Origin: CALVJJ01 sp045538425
Lineage (GTDB): Bacteria; Bacillota; Clostridia; Christensenellales; UBA1242
DNA: 13,361 bases
Assembly: GCA_045538425.1 (NCBI GenBank)
Contig: JAZSRJ010000051.1
Coordinates: 1-13,361 of the forward strand
Direction of reading: 5' to 3'
Position numbers and translations under genes: made by a program. The notes below the pieces were generated by a model. It was not told where the DNA came from, did not search any database, and was given only the letters and a program-made list of their open reading frames with translations. Shown here in pieces: positions 1 through 6,576 of this stretch (position 1 is its first letter; each line of letters starts with the position of its first letter).

Positions 1-104
1 TCTGGTAGTGTTAGATCCAACCACACTTATACCACAACAAAAAATACACAAAATACAACAAATCCCCACTCCTTTGCTTTCAAATAACGAAATAATTTGA
101 ACAT
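1..104 (-). pseudogene. 5' end of ABC transporter ATP-binding/permease gene, interrupted by in-frame TAA
   Basis: Reading leftward from an ATG at 104, the frame gives MFKLFRYLKAKEWGFVVF, then a hydrophobic stretch to codon 25, a TAA at 27-29, then VWLDLTLP up to the window edge. The N-terminus plus 'QVWLDL.LP' is the typical opening of exporter-type ABC half-transporters (first membrane helix, fused permease and ATPase, about 580 residues), known from the family rather than from this fragment. The TAA stands where relatives carry Gln (CAA), so one C-to-T change explains it. The start is well supported: GGAAAAGG lies 7 bases upstream (111-118) and a consensus promoter sits at 133-161. Either the gene is inactivated, or translation restarts downstream (a GTG directly follows the stop, without a ribosome site), or the base is an assembly error. 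The rest lies outside the window. Confidence 0.6.
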
Positions 105-132
105 AATTTACCTTTTCCTTTTATACTACCAT

Positions 133-161
133 ATAATATGCAAGATGAAAAAAATTGTCAA
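133..161 (-). promoter_or_regulatory. Promoter of the ABC-transporter gene
   Basis: On the minus strand TTGACA (156-161), a 17-base spacer and TATTAT (133-138) form a near-consensus sigma-A promoter. Transcription should start near 126, giving a leader of about 22 bases that carries the GGAAAAGG ribosome site. It is the main reason to believe the broken frame at 1-104 is a real gene start. Confidence 0.75.
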
Positions 162-171
162 ATAAATTAAC

Positions 172-185
172 AAATAATATTATTT
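172..185. repeat. 14-bp perfect palindrome AAATAATATTATTT, possible operator
   Basis: A perfect 14-base palindrome lies just upstream of the -35 box of the leftward ABC promoter and between it and the rightward promoter of the next operon. An AT-rich palindrome here could bind a MarR-like regulator, as is common beside drug-exporter genes. In DNA this AT-rich, chance is a serious alternative. Confidence 0.25.
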
Positions 186-221
186 TTTACATGAAAAAAA
201 TATTTTAATAACCTATTTTAT

Positions 222-250
222 TTGATAAATAAACGTATCTGTGCTACCAT
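222..250 (+). promoter_or_regulatory. Probable promoter of the 311-1779 operon
   Basis: TTGATA (222-227), a 17-base spacer ending in TGC, and TACCAT (245-250) give an extended -10 promoter with start near 257. A second candidate -10, TATTAT at 284-289, lacks a recognisable -35 and would leave only about 15 bases of leader. Confidence 0.5.
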
Positions 251-310
251 ATTAATAATACTACAACTGGTGTGACATACTCATATTATAAAAATATATA
301 AGGAGTATTT

Positions 311-763
311 ATGCAACAAAACAATATTTCTAAAACCCCAAAAATTCCAGCCGGTCTTATGGCGCAAATGACCGTTAATCGATTGGGGACAATTATTTCT
401 AACCTTTCTCTCGTCGCCACTTGCTTACTTCCATTATGTATCTTCTCCGTCTTTATTCCAATCTTCTATTACATTATGTTGTTCATGATGGTCATATTCA
501 CCTTAGGACTTGTCTTTCTCACCATCCCTAACTTTGGATCTTGGTTCACCTTTGGTGGATCAATGATGGAAGTTATCTCCAAGGTTACGGGTCACGCACT
601 ACCAGTATTGATTGCTCTTTCACTCGGTGGCGCAATAGTATCTATGGTTCTATTGCTCCTTGATAAGAACAATCGACAATGGGGTCGTATTGGGATATCA
701 ATTGCACTTTGTGTGATTGTGCTGATTGTCTTAATTGGAATTGTTGTAGGAGGATTGAAATGA
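311..763 (+). CDS. Hypothetical four-helix membrane protein
   Basis: I do not recognise the family. The 150-residue product has a short polar N-terminus (about 1-26) and four predicted membrane helices at roughly 28-48, 51-72, 97-117 and 127-147, with the charged DKNNRQWGR loop between helices 3 and 4. There is no signal peptide and no catalytic motif. The start is supported by AAGGAG at 300-305, 5 bases before the ATG. Its TGA stop overlaps the next start codon as ATGA, so it is translationally coupled to the 760-1269 gene, another small membrane protein, and probably works with it. It is the first gene of a three-gene operon. The use of TGA as its stop argues against a UGA-Trp genetic code in this organism. 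Confidence 0.8.
   Translation: MQQNNISKTPKIPAGLMAQMTVNRLGTIISNLSLVATCLLPLCIFSVFIPIFYYIMLFMMVIFTLGLVFLTIPNFGSWFTFGGSMMEVISKVTGHALPVLIALSLGGAIVSMVLLLLDKNNRQWGRIGISIALCVIVLIVLIGIVVGGLK
748..753 (+). promoter_or_regulatory. Ribosome site AGGAGG that fixes the start at 760
   Basis: A full AGGAGG lies 6 bases before the ATG at 760, inside the 3' end of the preceding gene. The frame stays open upstream to an ATG at 679, but those extra 27 codons overlap the previous gene in another frame and have no ribosome site, so the start is 760. Confidence 0.85.
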
Positions 764-1269
764 AACAGTTGACATTACATGTAAAAGGTGCTGGAAGAAT
801 TAACCCTACTATTATGATAGACGGACACAGAGTCAAAACGAAAAAGAACAAATTTGGGACACTAGACATTCAATATGCTACTGAAAAAGAAAAAGTAGAA
901 GTGGCAATTTATCGTCACCTACAACTAGCCAGTCCATTCTGGTTGCTCATTGAACTATTCTTTTATCTAATCAGTATTTTTGGCATACTAGACTCTGCAA
1001 GACAAAAAACCAATATTGTGCTTGACTGCAAGTTCTTAGTTGATCTTACAGGACAAGAGAGCGGAGAAGTCAATGTCGCTGTTCTTGTTACAAAACAAAA
1101 TGGTGATGCTATCAAAATAGATAGTCCACTCCCAACCGAAATAATATCCAATCTCTACTGTGTAGACAAAACTATCAAACGTCGCCAAACCATCTTGAAA
1201 TGGTTGAAAATTGCTATTTTCATTGCGACCGTTGTACTTGTCGTTGTCTTGATCAAAAAATATATATAA
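760..1269 (+). CDS. Hypothetical membrane protein with C-terminal anchor
   Basis: The 169-residue product is not one I can name. Residues 1-55 look like a small beta-rich cytosolic domain (IMIDGHRVKTKKNKFGTLDI resembles strand-turn-strand), residues 57-77 form a hydrophobic helix, 85-130 a second soluble segment, and 148-165 a strongly hydrophobic C-terminal helix ending in KKYI. There is no signal peptide; the N-terminus is probably cytoplasmic. The ATG overlaps the upstream TGA by four bases, and the next gene begins 18 bases downstream, so all three are likely co-transcribed. Without a known relative I infer only a membrane-associated role shared with its neighbours. Confidence 0.8.
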   Translation: MKQLTLHVKGAGRINPTIMIDGHRVKTKKNKFGTLDIQYATEKEKVEVAIYRHLQLASPFWLLIELFFYLISIFGILDSARQKTNIVLDCKFLVDLTGQESGEVNVAVLVTKQNGDAIKIDSPLPTEIISNLYCVDKTIKRRQTILKWLKIAIFIATVVLVVVLIKKYI

Positions 1270-1287
1270 TGTAAAGGGGGGAAAAAC

Positions 1288-1779
1288 ATGAAAGTATATA
1301 TTCGCAACAAATTAATATCTCTTGGAGGTAGTTCTAAGGTTCTTGATGAAAATAAAGAACCATTGATGAATGTAAAAGGTAAAATCTTTAGTATCACCAA
1401 GAAAAAATTCATCTATGATAAAGAAGGCAATCTTCTATACAAAGTACGCAACAAATGGTTCAAATTCATCAACCATGCTGCTTTTATCTATGATGCAGAA
1501 GGCAACAAAATTGCTACAGTAAAGAATAGTTATTGGTCACTCCGTGGCAAATATATGGTCACAGATTATTCTGACGAAATCACAATTGAAGGCAAATTCT
1601 TTAGCCTAACAAGCACCATCTATAAAAATGGTGAAGTCATGGGAACCATTCGCCGTGATCTTTCATTAGTGAATGATTATTTCACCTTAGAAGCAGACGA
1701 ACAAGATATTCCATTCTTGGTTGCACTTGTGATTGCGCTAGACAATATTACCGACAGAAAAAGAAAAGAAAGAAAATAA
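1288..1779 (+). CDS. YxjI/LURP-one-like protein (tubby C-terminal-like fold)
   Basis: The 163-residue product resembles the LURP-one-related family that includes Bacillus YxjI. Visible features are the MKVYIRNKLISLG opening, repeated beta-hairpin units of the type 'FIYDKEGN-LLYKV' (41-53) and 'FIYDAEGNKIATVK' (66-79), a third 'IYKNGEVMGTI' unit (111-121), and the closing hydrophobic helix 'PFLVALVIALDNI' (142-154) that ends the family's barrel. Family length is about 160 residues, so it is complete. The fold is related to tubby and scramblases and may contact lipids; the bacterial role is unknown. The ribosome site AAAGGGGGG (1273-1281) precedes the ATG by 6 bases. It is the last gene of the operon and abuts a terminator at 1781-1805. 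Confidence 0.75.
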   Translation: MKVYIRNKLISLGGSSKVLDENKEPLMNVKGKIFSITKKKFIYDKEGNLLYKVRNKWFKFINHAAFIYDAEGNKIATVKNSYWSLRGKYMVTDYSDEITIEGKFFSLTSTIYKNGEVMGTIRRDLSLVNDYFTLEADEQDIPFLVALVIALDNITDRKRKERK

Positions 1780-1780
1780 T

Positions 1781-1805
1781 AAAAAGGAAGATGAACTTCC
1801 TTTTT
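1781..1805. terminator. Bidirectional terminator between convergent genes
   Basis: AAAAAGGAAG, loop ATGAA, CTTCCTTTTT is a perfect 10-bp hairpin flanked by an A-tract and a T-tract. It can stop the rightward operon ending at 1779 and the leftward gene ending at 1804, whose TAA codon overlaps the last bases of the hairpin. Confidence 0.8.
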
Positions 1806-2358
1806 ATCTTGCCATTTTACTTTCATTATCTGGATAGACCAAATGAATATCTTTTCTTTTAGATTCACACAATAAGATTTCGATCACATTATAGGCTTGC
1901 CAATCATATTCTTTATTGCTTTTATCTAATAAATAATGAATGATATCCTCTGCATGTGCATTTCGACATAGTGCACCAACTGCTGTCTCCAATTCATCAG
2001 TGGTCATATCAGTTGATGGATGCTCAGTCAAGACCTGTAACAATGCATCATATATTGCACGTGTTTGGGGAGCAAAGCCCAATCTCCAAACAGTTTCATC
2101 ATATCCATACTGATTCTTCTTACCTTCTTTTGACACAACAGCATCACAAGCCTTCAACCAAGATTTGACAAAAACCAATTGTTTTGCAATGGCTGTAATT
2201 TGATGTTTTGTTTTTGTATCAGTGTATTTGAGTGTTTCATCTGTTGCACGATTGAGTACAACCACTTTTTGCTTGTTGTTCTTGGTGTCCATATGGACTA
2301 CAACATCATATCTTTCCAGTAGATATTTTGCACTATCTAAAAAATGTATTCTACCCAT
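1804..2358 (-). CDS. Hypothetical cytosolic protein, divergent from the HExxH gene
   Basis: I do not recognise this 184-residue protein. It has no signal peptide or membrane helix. It opens with MGRIHFLDSAKYLLERYDVV, continues with a probable strand 'KVVVLNRATDET' (31-41), a helical middle containing 'FVKSWLKACDAVV' (63-75), 'GYDETVWRLGFAPQTRAIYDALLQ' reduced to a helix at 100-111, and a helical C-terminus. The start is the ATG at 2358, because GGAGG lies 5 bases before it and a consensus promoter is positioned to begin the message at about 2371. The frame extends further upstream to a TTG, but that TTG is part of the -35 box. It faces away from the 514-residue HExxH gene, suggesting shared control or function; that is inference. 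Confidence 0.75.
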   Translation of the reverse strand: MGRIHFLDSAKYLLERYDVVVHMDTKNNKQKVVVLNRATDETLKYTDTKTKHQITAIAKQLVFVKSWLKACDAVVSKEGKKNQYGYDETVWRLGFAPQTRAIYDALLQVLTEHPSTDMTTDELETAVGALCRNAHAEDIIHYLLDKSNKEYDWQAYNVIEILLCESKRKDIHLVYPDNESKMAR

Positions 2359-2363
2359 ACGCG

Positions 2364-2368
2364 CCTCC
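2364..2368 (-). promoter_or_regulatory. Ribosome site GGAGG that fixes the start at 2358
   Basis: On the minus strand GGAGG is followed by 5 bases (CGCGT) and ATG. None of the upstream in-frame alternatives (codons at 2370, 2397 and 2406) has such a site. Confidence 0.8.
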
Positions 2369-2377
2369 ATTAGTTCA

Positions 2378-2406
2378 ATTGTATTCACTTTTCCCATAAA
2401 TGTCAA
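2378..2406 (-). promoter_or_regulatory. Promoter of the 184-residue protein gene
   Basis: TTGACA (2401-2406), a 17-base spacer and TACAAT (2378-2383) on the minus strand form a strong promoter. The start near 2371 leaves a leader of only about 13 bases, just enough for the GGAGG site. Confidence 0.75.
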
Positions 2407-2474
2407 TTGTTTTCAAAAAGCATTATCTAATGTGTTTTTGGTCAAAATAGGTCCTATAATACAAAATCAAATTT

Positions 2475-2484
2475 TTTGCGCAAA
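2475..2484. repeat. Palindrome TTTGCGCAAA between divergent promoters
   Basis: A 10-base perfect palindrome with a GC core stands out in the AT-rich gap, 16 bases upstream of the -35 box of the rightward gene. It could be a regulator site controlling one or both divergent genes, but its length does not exclude chance. Confidence 0.25.
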
Positions 2485-2500
2485 TTGTCGAAATTGCCTA

Positions 2501-2529
2501 TTGACGAATATTCTCTTTTAAGATACAAT
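2501..2529 (+). promoter_or_regulatory. Promoter of the 514-residue HExxH gene
   Basis: TTGACG (2501-2506), 17 bases and TACAAT (2524-2529) form a strong sigma-A promoter. Transcription should begin near 2536, leaving about 17 bases of leader containing AAGGAG at 2542-2547. Confidence 0.75.
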
Positions 2530-2552
2530 ATAGTTACCTATAAGGAGATATT

Positions 2553-4097
2553 ATGCGTTACATTTACCCACCATCTTATATGGAAGAACTATCCGATAAA
2601 GAATATAGAGCCCTCGTAAAGATGTATGTTCGTACTGGCTTTATCGAAAATATTGATGCAAAAAGAAATATCAATTACTCATCTTATCCAGAATACAAAG
2701 ATCTATCAATCAAACAATTGATTACCCTTCGAGACACTTGCCAAGATCATGAGACAAAATATCGACTACATAAAGAAATCGCTTATCGTATGTTTTGTGA
2801 CAAAATCAATTTTCGTATCAATAAAGTATTCAACGAATTACCAGAAAAAACAAGCAACCTTGCAGCACTTAGTCCTCTAGACAAATATGATCTTGCGCCA
2901 CTCATTGATACTATGTCCTCCCCTAACTTTGCGCTCATCCCAGATAAAAACAAACGTTATGTGCTACAAGCCATTCACAATAGACTATGTGAAGGTTGGG
3001 GAATTGTCCCTGCTGTCGTAGAGTTTGATTTGGAAAAAGATGATGTATCATGTGGAGTCAATATGACGTATCAGTCTTATACAGATACACTCGATCCATG
3101 CATCTCCATTCCTTCTCAAAGTTGTCTTTTTGCCAATGATATGAATATGGAAGACAATCCAAAATATTATTATCTAAAATGGATCTGGGGCATTGTTCAC
3201 GAATCTGTTCATCATTTTGATGCATATACACAAGATGTTTCTACCGATCGAAAAAAATTGACAGCAACCATCAACAATCGTTATCAACTTTCTCAATGGG
3301 AATACATTACAGAAGATCAATACGATTACTCCTTAGATATTGAAGAAATTGAAGCCAGAACCAAGACTTGTCGTATTGTCTACGATTGGTACAAGCAAGG
3401 AATGCTTCCAGAAGATATTAGAGGTAATCTTATTTTGTTTGGTGCTGTGAAAGATGCTTATAGCCATTTTAGAAAAAATGGACGTAATTGGTTAGGATTT
3501 GTGAAAGAACTACGACAACATATGACTATGAATAGCCAACAATACCTAGCTATGAATGATGTCTTAACACAATTTGATCCACAAGAAGAGTTTGACAAAT
3601 GGATTGATGCATACTTAAAAGATCTACATCAAGATTTTGTCTTTATCCAACAACTATACCGTGATCAACTTCGAATAGTATATAATTATGTCAAGACATA
3701 TTATAAAAAACACCCAACCTACGTTAAAAAGACAAAGCAAGACTATTACATTTTTGACTTTAAGACAACACAACAACAATTAAATAACAAAAGAAGATAT
3801 CTTGGCCACGTCTTCTTAAGTGATGTGGTTAATGTCTACGAGGCAGAAGAATTAATAGATTGTGCTTGCAATATACTAACACACGAATTATCTTTACATC
3901 CACAATACAAACATGATCATGTAAAACCATATGTCAATCTAGAAAAAGTCATCAATCCTTTAGCGGAAGACTTAGAACGCATAGACAAAAAGAAGAAAAA
4001 ACAATATAAAAAGTTGGCAACTATGTTAGACTTATATATCTCAAAAAAAGAAGCAGAAGAGACCAATCCACAAGAAGAAAAAGACCTAAGTGAATAG
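2553..4097 (+). CDS. Uncharacterised protein with HExxH zinc-metalloprotease motif
   Basis: The 514-residue product carries 'WGIVHESVHHFDAY' with HESVH at 216-220, the classic pair of zinc-binding His residues and catalytic Glu. A third ligand could be a Glu in 'IEEIEAR' (264, 265 or 267) about 50 residues on, as in gluzincin-type enzymes. Upstream of the motif 'IVPAVVEFD' (151-159) and 'CISIP' (183-187) look like the strands preceding the active-site helix. The N-terminal 140 residues are helical and charged; the C-terminal half (300-514) is helical with Lys-rich segments near 479-487. There is no signal peptide or membrane helix, so it should be cytosolic. AAGGAG at 2542-2547 sets the start. 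Its last codons form the left half of the terminator. The substrate is unknown, and I cannot assign a named family. Confidence 0.7.
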   Translation: MRYIYPPSYMEELSDKEYRALVKMYVRTGFIENIDAKRNINYSSYPEYKDLSIKQLITLRDTCQDHETKYRLHKEIAYRMFCDKINFRINKVFNELPEKTSNLAALSPLDKYDLAPLIDTMSSPNFALIPDKNKRYVLQAIHNRLCEGWGIVPAVVEFDLEKDDVSCGVNMTYQSYTDTLDPCISIPSQSCLFANDMNMEDNPKYYYLKWIWGIVHESVHHFDAYTQDVSTDRKKLTATINNRYQLSQWEYITEDQYDYSLDIEEIEARTKTCRIVYDWYKQGMLPEDIRGNLILFGAVKDAYSHFRKNGRNWLGFVKELRQHMTMNSQQYLAMNDVLTQFDPQEEFDKWIDAYLKDLHQDFVFIQQLYRDQLRIVYNYVKTYYKKHPTYVKKTKQDYYIFDFKTTQQQLNNKRRYLGHVFLSDVVNVYEAEELIDCACNILTHELSLHPQYKHDHVKPYVNLEKVINPLAEDLERIDKKKKKQYKKLATMLDLYISKKEAEETNPQEEKDLSE

Positions 4098-4106
4098 GTC
4101 TTTTTT
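4078..4106. terminator. Bidirectional terminator overlapping the HExxH gene stop
   Basis: AGACCTA (4082-4088), a 6-base loop and TAGGTCT (4095-4101) form a hairpin flanked by A and T tracts. The TAG stop of the rightward gene lies within the right arm, and the stop of the leftward TspO gene is two bases beyond, so one hairpin serves both convergent genes. Confidence 0.8.
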
Positions 4107-4107
4107 C

Positions 4108-4584
4108 TTACATGTTCATAAAGAAAATACTGAAGTTGAGAATGGTGGCAAAGATAGACCAGAGCAAGTACGGAACATTAAGATACCCTGCCCATTTTTG
4201 ATCTTTGTAAAAGATGCCAATCATCCACACAATAAGAATGACAAGTCCTGCAAGCCATACTGCTGCAAATAGATATAGTTTCCAAGTAAAGAAAGCAATT
4301 GGCCATAAGCAATTGGCAATCAGTTGTACCATAAAAATAATGAACTCTTTTCTCTTTAAGTCAAAATTGTCTTTCATGACCAAGAATAAAGATATCCCCA
4401 TGAGCACATATAGTATTGGCCACACGACGCCAAACAACCAACTAGGTGGAGCAAAGAATGGCAAATTAAGATCATCATAGATCCCCATATCTTTGCTAAC
4501 AATCCAGCCAGCAATCCCGCCAAGTGCCAGCGGTAAGGCTAAACAAAAAGCAAAGATCCCAATTTTTTTCCAATTAATACGCAT
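4108..4584 (-). CDS. TspO/MBR family tryptophan-rich membrane protein
   Basis: The 158-residue product matches the TspO/MBR (peripheral benzodiazepine receptor-like) family in length and layout. Five membrane helices fall at about 8-29, 47-70, 80-99, 103-125 and 132-154. Family hallmarks are visible: 'LPFFAPPSWLFGVVWPILY' (41-59), 'QLIANCLWPIAFF' (87-99) and 'AGYLNVPYLLWSIFATILN' (132-150). These proteins bind tetrapyrroles and other hydrophobic ligands in the membrane; in bacteria the physiological role is often a regulatory or stress one, and nothing here narrows it. The ATG at 4584 is preceded by GAGAGG at 4591-4596. TATAAT occurs at 4605-4610, but I see no good -35 with it. The gene converges on the 514-residue protein gene and shares its terminator. 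Confidence 0.93.
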   Translation of the reverse strand: MRINWKKIGIFAFCLALPLALGGIAGWIVSKDMGIYDDLNLPFFAPPSWLFGVVWPILYVLMGISLFLVMKDNFDLKRKEFIIFMVQLIANCLWPIAFFTWKLYLFAAVWLAGLVILIVWMIGIFYKDQKWAGYLNVPYLLWSIFATILNFSIFFMNM

Positions 4585-4663
4585 ATATCACCTCTCTATA
4601 CCCAATTATATGGCCAACATAAGTCAAAATATACCTTATTGATCACAGATTTTATCATAATGT

Positions 4664-4692
4664 TTGCCTAAAACACAAAATTAGTGTAGAAT
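4664..4692 (+). promoter_or_regulatory. Probable promoter of the glycosyltransferase operon
   Basis: TTGCCT (4664-4669), 17 bases and TAGAAT (4687-4692) make a moderate sigma-A promoter with start near 4699, about 48 bases before the first ATG of the operon. Confidence 0.5.
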
Positions 4693-4746
4693 AAATGTGG
4701 AAACATCCTAAAATGCAAATAGATCCTCTGGGTATTAAGGAGTTTT

Positions 4747-6003
4747 ATGAACACAAAAGCAAAACAATATTGGGACAACGTCTCAAAGAAAATTGAAGAA
4801 TACAACAACAACGGCAAGCCTACAGTGGCTTTATTTTGCGAATCATTTTATCCATCTTTTGATGGAGTCATCAACGTAAGTACCAACTATGCACTTCGTA
4901 TGATGGATCGATACAACGTAGTGATGATCGCACCACGCACGAAAGATCAATATATCGAAAAAGAATATTTGACCATATTATGCAAGTCTTGTGATTGGAT
5001 ACATCTTAATTCGTACCCAATCCCTATGCCAAGATGGGATAGACCTTTTCAAAAAGTACTTAAAAAACTTCGTATCGACTTAGTCCATATCCATGGACCT
5101 TTTATGATGGGAAAATATGGGGTACAATACGCAAAGCGCCATCATATCCCTGTGATCGGGACATTCCATACCCAATTCAAAAAAGATTTTTTAAGATATG
5201 TAAAATGGGAACCTTTTACTCGTCCACTGGTTGCTTATATCACCAATACTTTTTCAAAATGCAATGAAGTATGGACAATGAACAATGCCAATGTAGATAT
5301 CTTACATTCTTATGGATACAAAGGCGTTACCCGTATTATGCCTAATGGCACAGATATGAAACATTTGCCAATCCATGACGAACTCAAAAACAAAATTAAT
5401 GAAGAGTACAACCTAACCGACAAAAAGAACGTGATGTTGTTTGTCGGCAGAATTGTCGAAAATAAAAACATTTTCTTTATCGCCGATGTACTACAAAAAC
5501 TCAAAGAAAAGAATTTTCCATTCCACATGGTCTATGTCGGCGCTGGACTAGATCTAGAAAAACTAAAGAATCGTATCAAGAAAATGGGGCTTGAAGATCA
5601 AGTCACGTTTACTGGTAAAATTATGGATCGTGACAAACTAGGTGCAATATACCTTAGAAGTGATCTTTTCCTTTTCCCATCAGTCTATGATACCGATGGT
5701 CTTGTAAAATACGAAGCAGCAGCTTATGGTACACCAAGTCTTCTTATTAGTGGAAGTCCATCTTCCGTAGGCACAACTGACAACGATAATGCTTATCACT
5801 CAACTTTGGATGTGAATGCTATGGCAGATCGTATTATCGAGATCTTTAGCAATCAACAACAATATGAAGCCGTCTCCAAAGGTGCTTATGAAAAACTATA
5901 TTGCCACTGGACAGAGATCGTTGGCAATGCCATGGATGCTTATCATCAACTCATGAATAGCAGTCTTAATGGCAATATTCCACATGATGACAAAAAAGAA
6001 TAA
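4747..6003 (+). CDS. Family 4 glycosyltransferase (GT-B fold)
   Basis: The 418-residue product is a GT4 glycosyltransferase: it transfers a sugar from a nucleotide donor to a lipid, glycan or similar acceptor at the cytosolic membrane face. The N-terminal acceptor domain shows 'FCESFYPSFDGV' (30-41) and 'DLVHIHGPF' (111-119). The C-terminal donor domain shows 'MPNGTDM' (198-204), 'LFVGRIVENKN' (231-241) and 'FLFPSVYDTDGLVKYEAAAYGTP' whose key acids are D315 and E323, the position of the EX7E motif with Asp for the first Glu. I recall clostridial GT4 proteins with a similar D-x7-E, so this need not be a defect. Relatives include mono- and diglucosyl-diacylglycerol synthases, a reasonable but unproven guess. 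AAGGAG at 4737-4742 gives the start. The Nudix gene follows after 24 bases. Confidence 0.88.
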   Translation: MNTKAKQYWDNVSKKIEEYNNNGKPTVALFCESFYPSFDGVINVSTNYALRMMDRYNVVMIAPRTKDQYIEKEYLTILCKSCDWIHLNSYPIPMPRWDRPFQKVLKKLRIDLVHIHGPFMMGKYGVQYAKRHHIPVIGTFHTQFKKDFLRYVKWEPFTRPLVAYITNTFSKCNEVWTMNNANVDILHSYGYKGVTRIMPNGTDMKHLPIHDELKNKINEEYNLTDKKNVMLFVGRIVENKNIFFIADVLQKLKEKNFPFHMVYVGAGLDLEKLKNRIKKMGLEDQVTFTGKIMDRDKLGAIYLRSDLFLFPSVYDTDGLVKYEAAAYGTPSLLISGSPSSVGTTDNDNAYHSTLDVNAMADRIIEIFSNQQQYEAVSKGAYEKLYCHWTEIVGNAMDAYHQLMNSSLNGNIPHDDKKE

Positions 6004-6027
6004 TTTATTGACAAAAAGGAGTTTTGA

Positions 6028-6576
6028 ATGGAAACAATTGCAATTATAACAGACAAAGATCTAGGATTGCCGCTATTAAAAATGAACAATCCAACTCTTA
6101 GAATTGGTGCACGAGGCATTGTTGTGCGTGATGGCTTAATTGCTGTCATTCACAAACAAGCAACGGGCGAATACAAATTGCCAGGTGGTGGTGTAGACAA
6201 TCATGAAGACCCCCAAGATGGGTTCATCAGAGAAATTAAAGAAGAAACTGGTTGTAGTATTACCAATATCCAATACTTAGGAATTACAGAAGAACATAAA
6301 ACAAAAAATAATTTCAAACAAATCTCCCATATTTATATGGCAGATGTTGTGAATCAATCTTCTACGAGTTATACACAACAAGAAATAGATGAGAAAACTT
6401 CTATGTTATGGCTTACCCCTCATGACGCTTTAGCAAAAATCAAAAGTTGTTATGACTGCTTAAATGATTCCGATTATGCCAGCATATATATGACAAAATT
6501 TATAATCTTAAGAGATACTGCTATTATAGAATATTATATCCGTTTATTGGAGAGAAACAATGAAACTCTTTTATAA
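6028..6576 (+). CDS. Nudix hydrolase
   Basis: A complete Nudix box (GX5EX7REUXEEXGU) is present at residues 54-76: G54, E60, R68, E69, E72, E73 and G75, which bind the metal and catalyse hydrolysis of a nucleoside diphosphate linked to another group. It is preceded by 'LRIGARGIVVRDGLIAVIHK', the usual first strands, and by 'YKLPGGG'. The 182-residue length is slightly more than a minimal Nudix domain (about 150), with a C-terminal helical tail from about 125. Substrate cannot be read from the sequence; candidates are nucleotide sugars or oxidised nucleotides. AAGGAG at 6016-6021 lies 6 bases before the ATG. It sits between the glycosyltransferase and the aldolase, whose start overlaps its end by 17 bases, so the three are translated from one message. 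Confidence 0.92.
   Translation: METIAIITDKDLGLPLLKMNNPTLRIGARGIVVRDGLIAVIHKQATGEYKLPGGGVDNHEDPQDGFIREIKEETGCSITNIQYLGITEEHKTKNNFKQISHIYMADVVNQSSTSYTQQEIDEKTSMLWLTPHDALAKIKSCYDCLNDSDYASIYMTKFIILRDTAIIEYYIRLLERNNETLL

Noticed and set aside
27..29. Reading the TAA in the ABC gene as a recoded glutamine codon
   Set aside because: TAA ends several normal genes here (for example at 1269, 6003 and 7162), so it functions as a stop in this genome.
679..759. Upstream ATG for the second gene of the first operon
   Set aside because: It lies inside the previous gene in another frame, gives a Cys-rich unlikely peptide and lacks a ribosome site.
2359..2406. Longer N-terminus of the 184-residue protein from a TTG at 2406 or ATG at 2397
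   Set aside because: The TTG is the first three bases of the TTGACA -35 box and the region is promoter; the ATG at 2358 has a perfect GGAGG.
3882..3899. Second zinc motif 'HELSLH' in the 514-residue protein
   Set aside because: The spacing is HExxxH, one residue too long for HExxH, and no third ligand context is evident.
4605..4610. TATAAT upstream of the TspO gene as a promoter
   Set aside because: No acceptable -35 at 16-18 bases and no extended -10 element; left unassigned.
5689..5715. Loss of the first Glu of EX7E in the glycosyltransferase as a sign of inactivity
   Set aside because: Asp keeps the acid, and I recall clostridial GT4 relatives with the same D-x7-E pattern.
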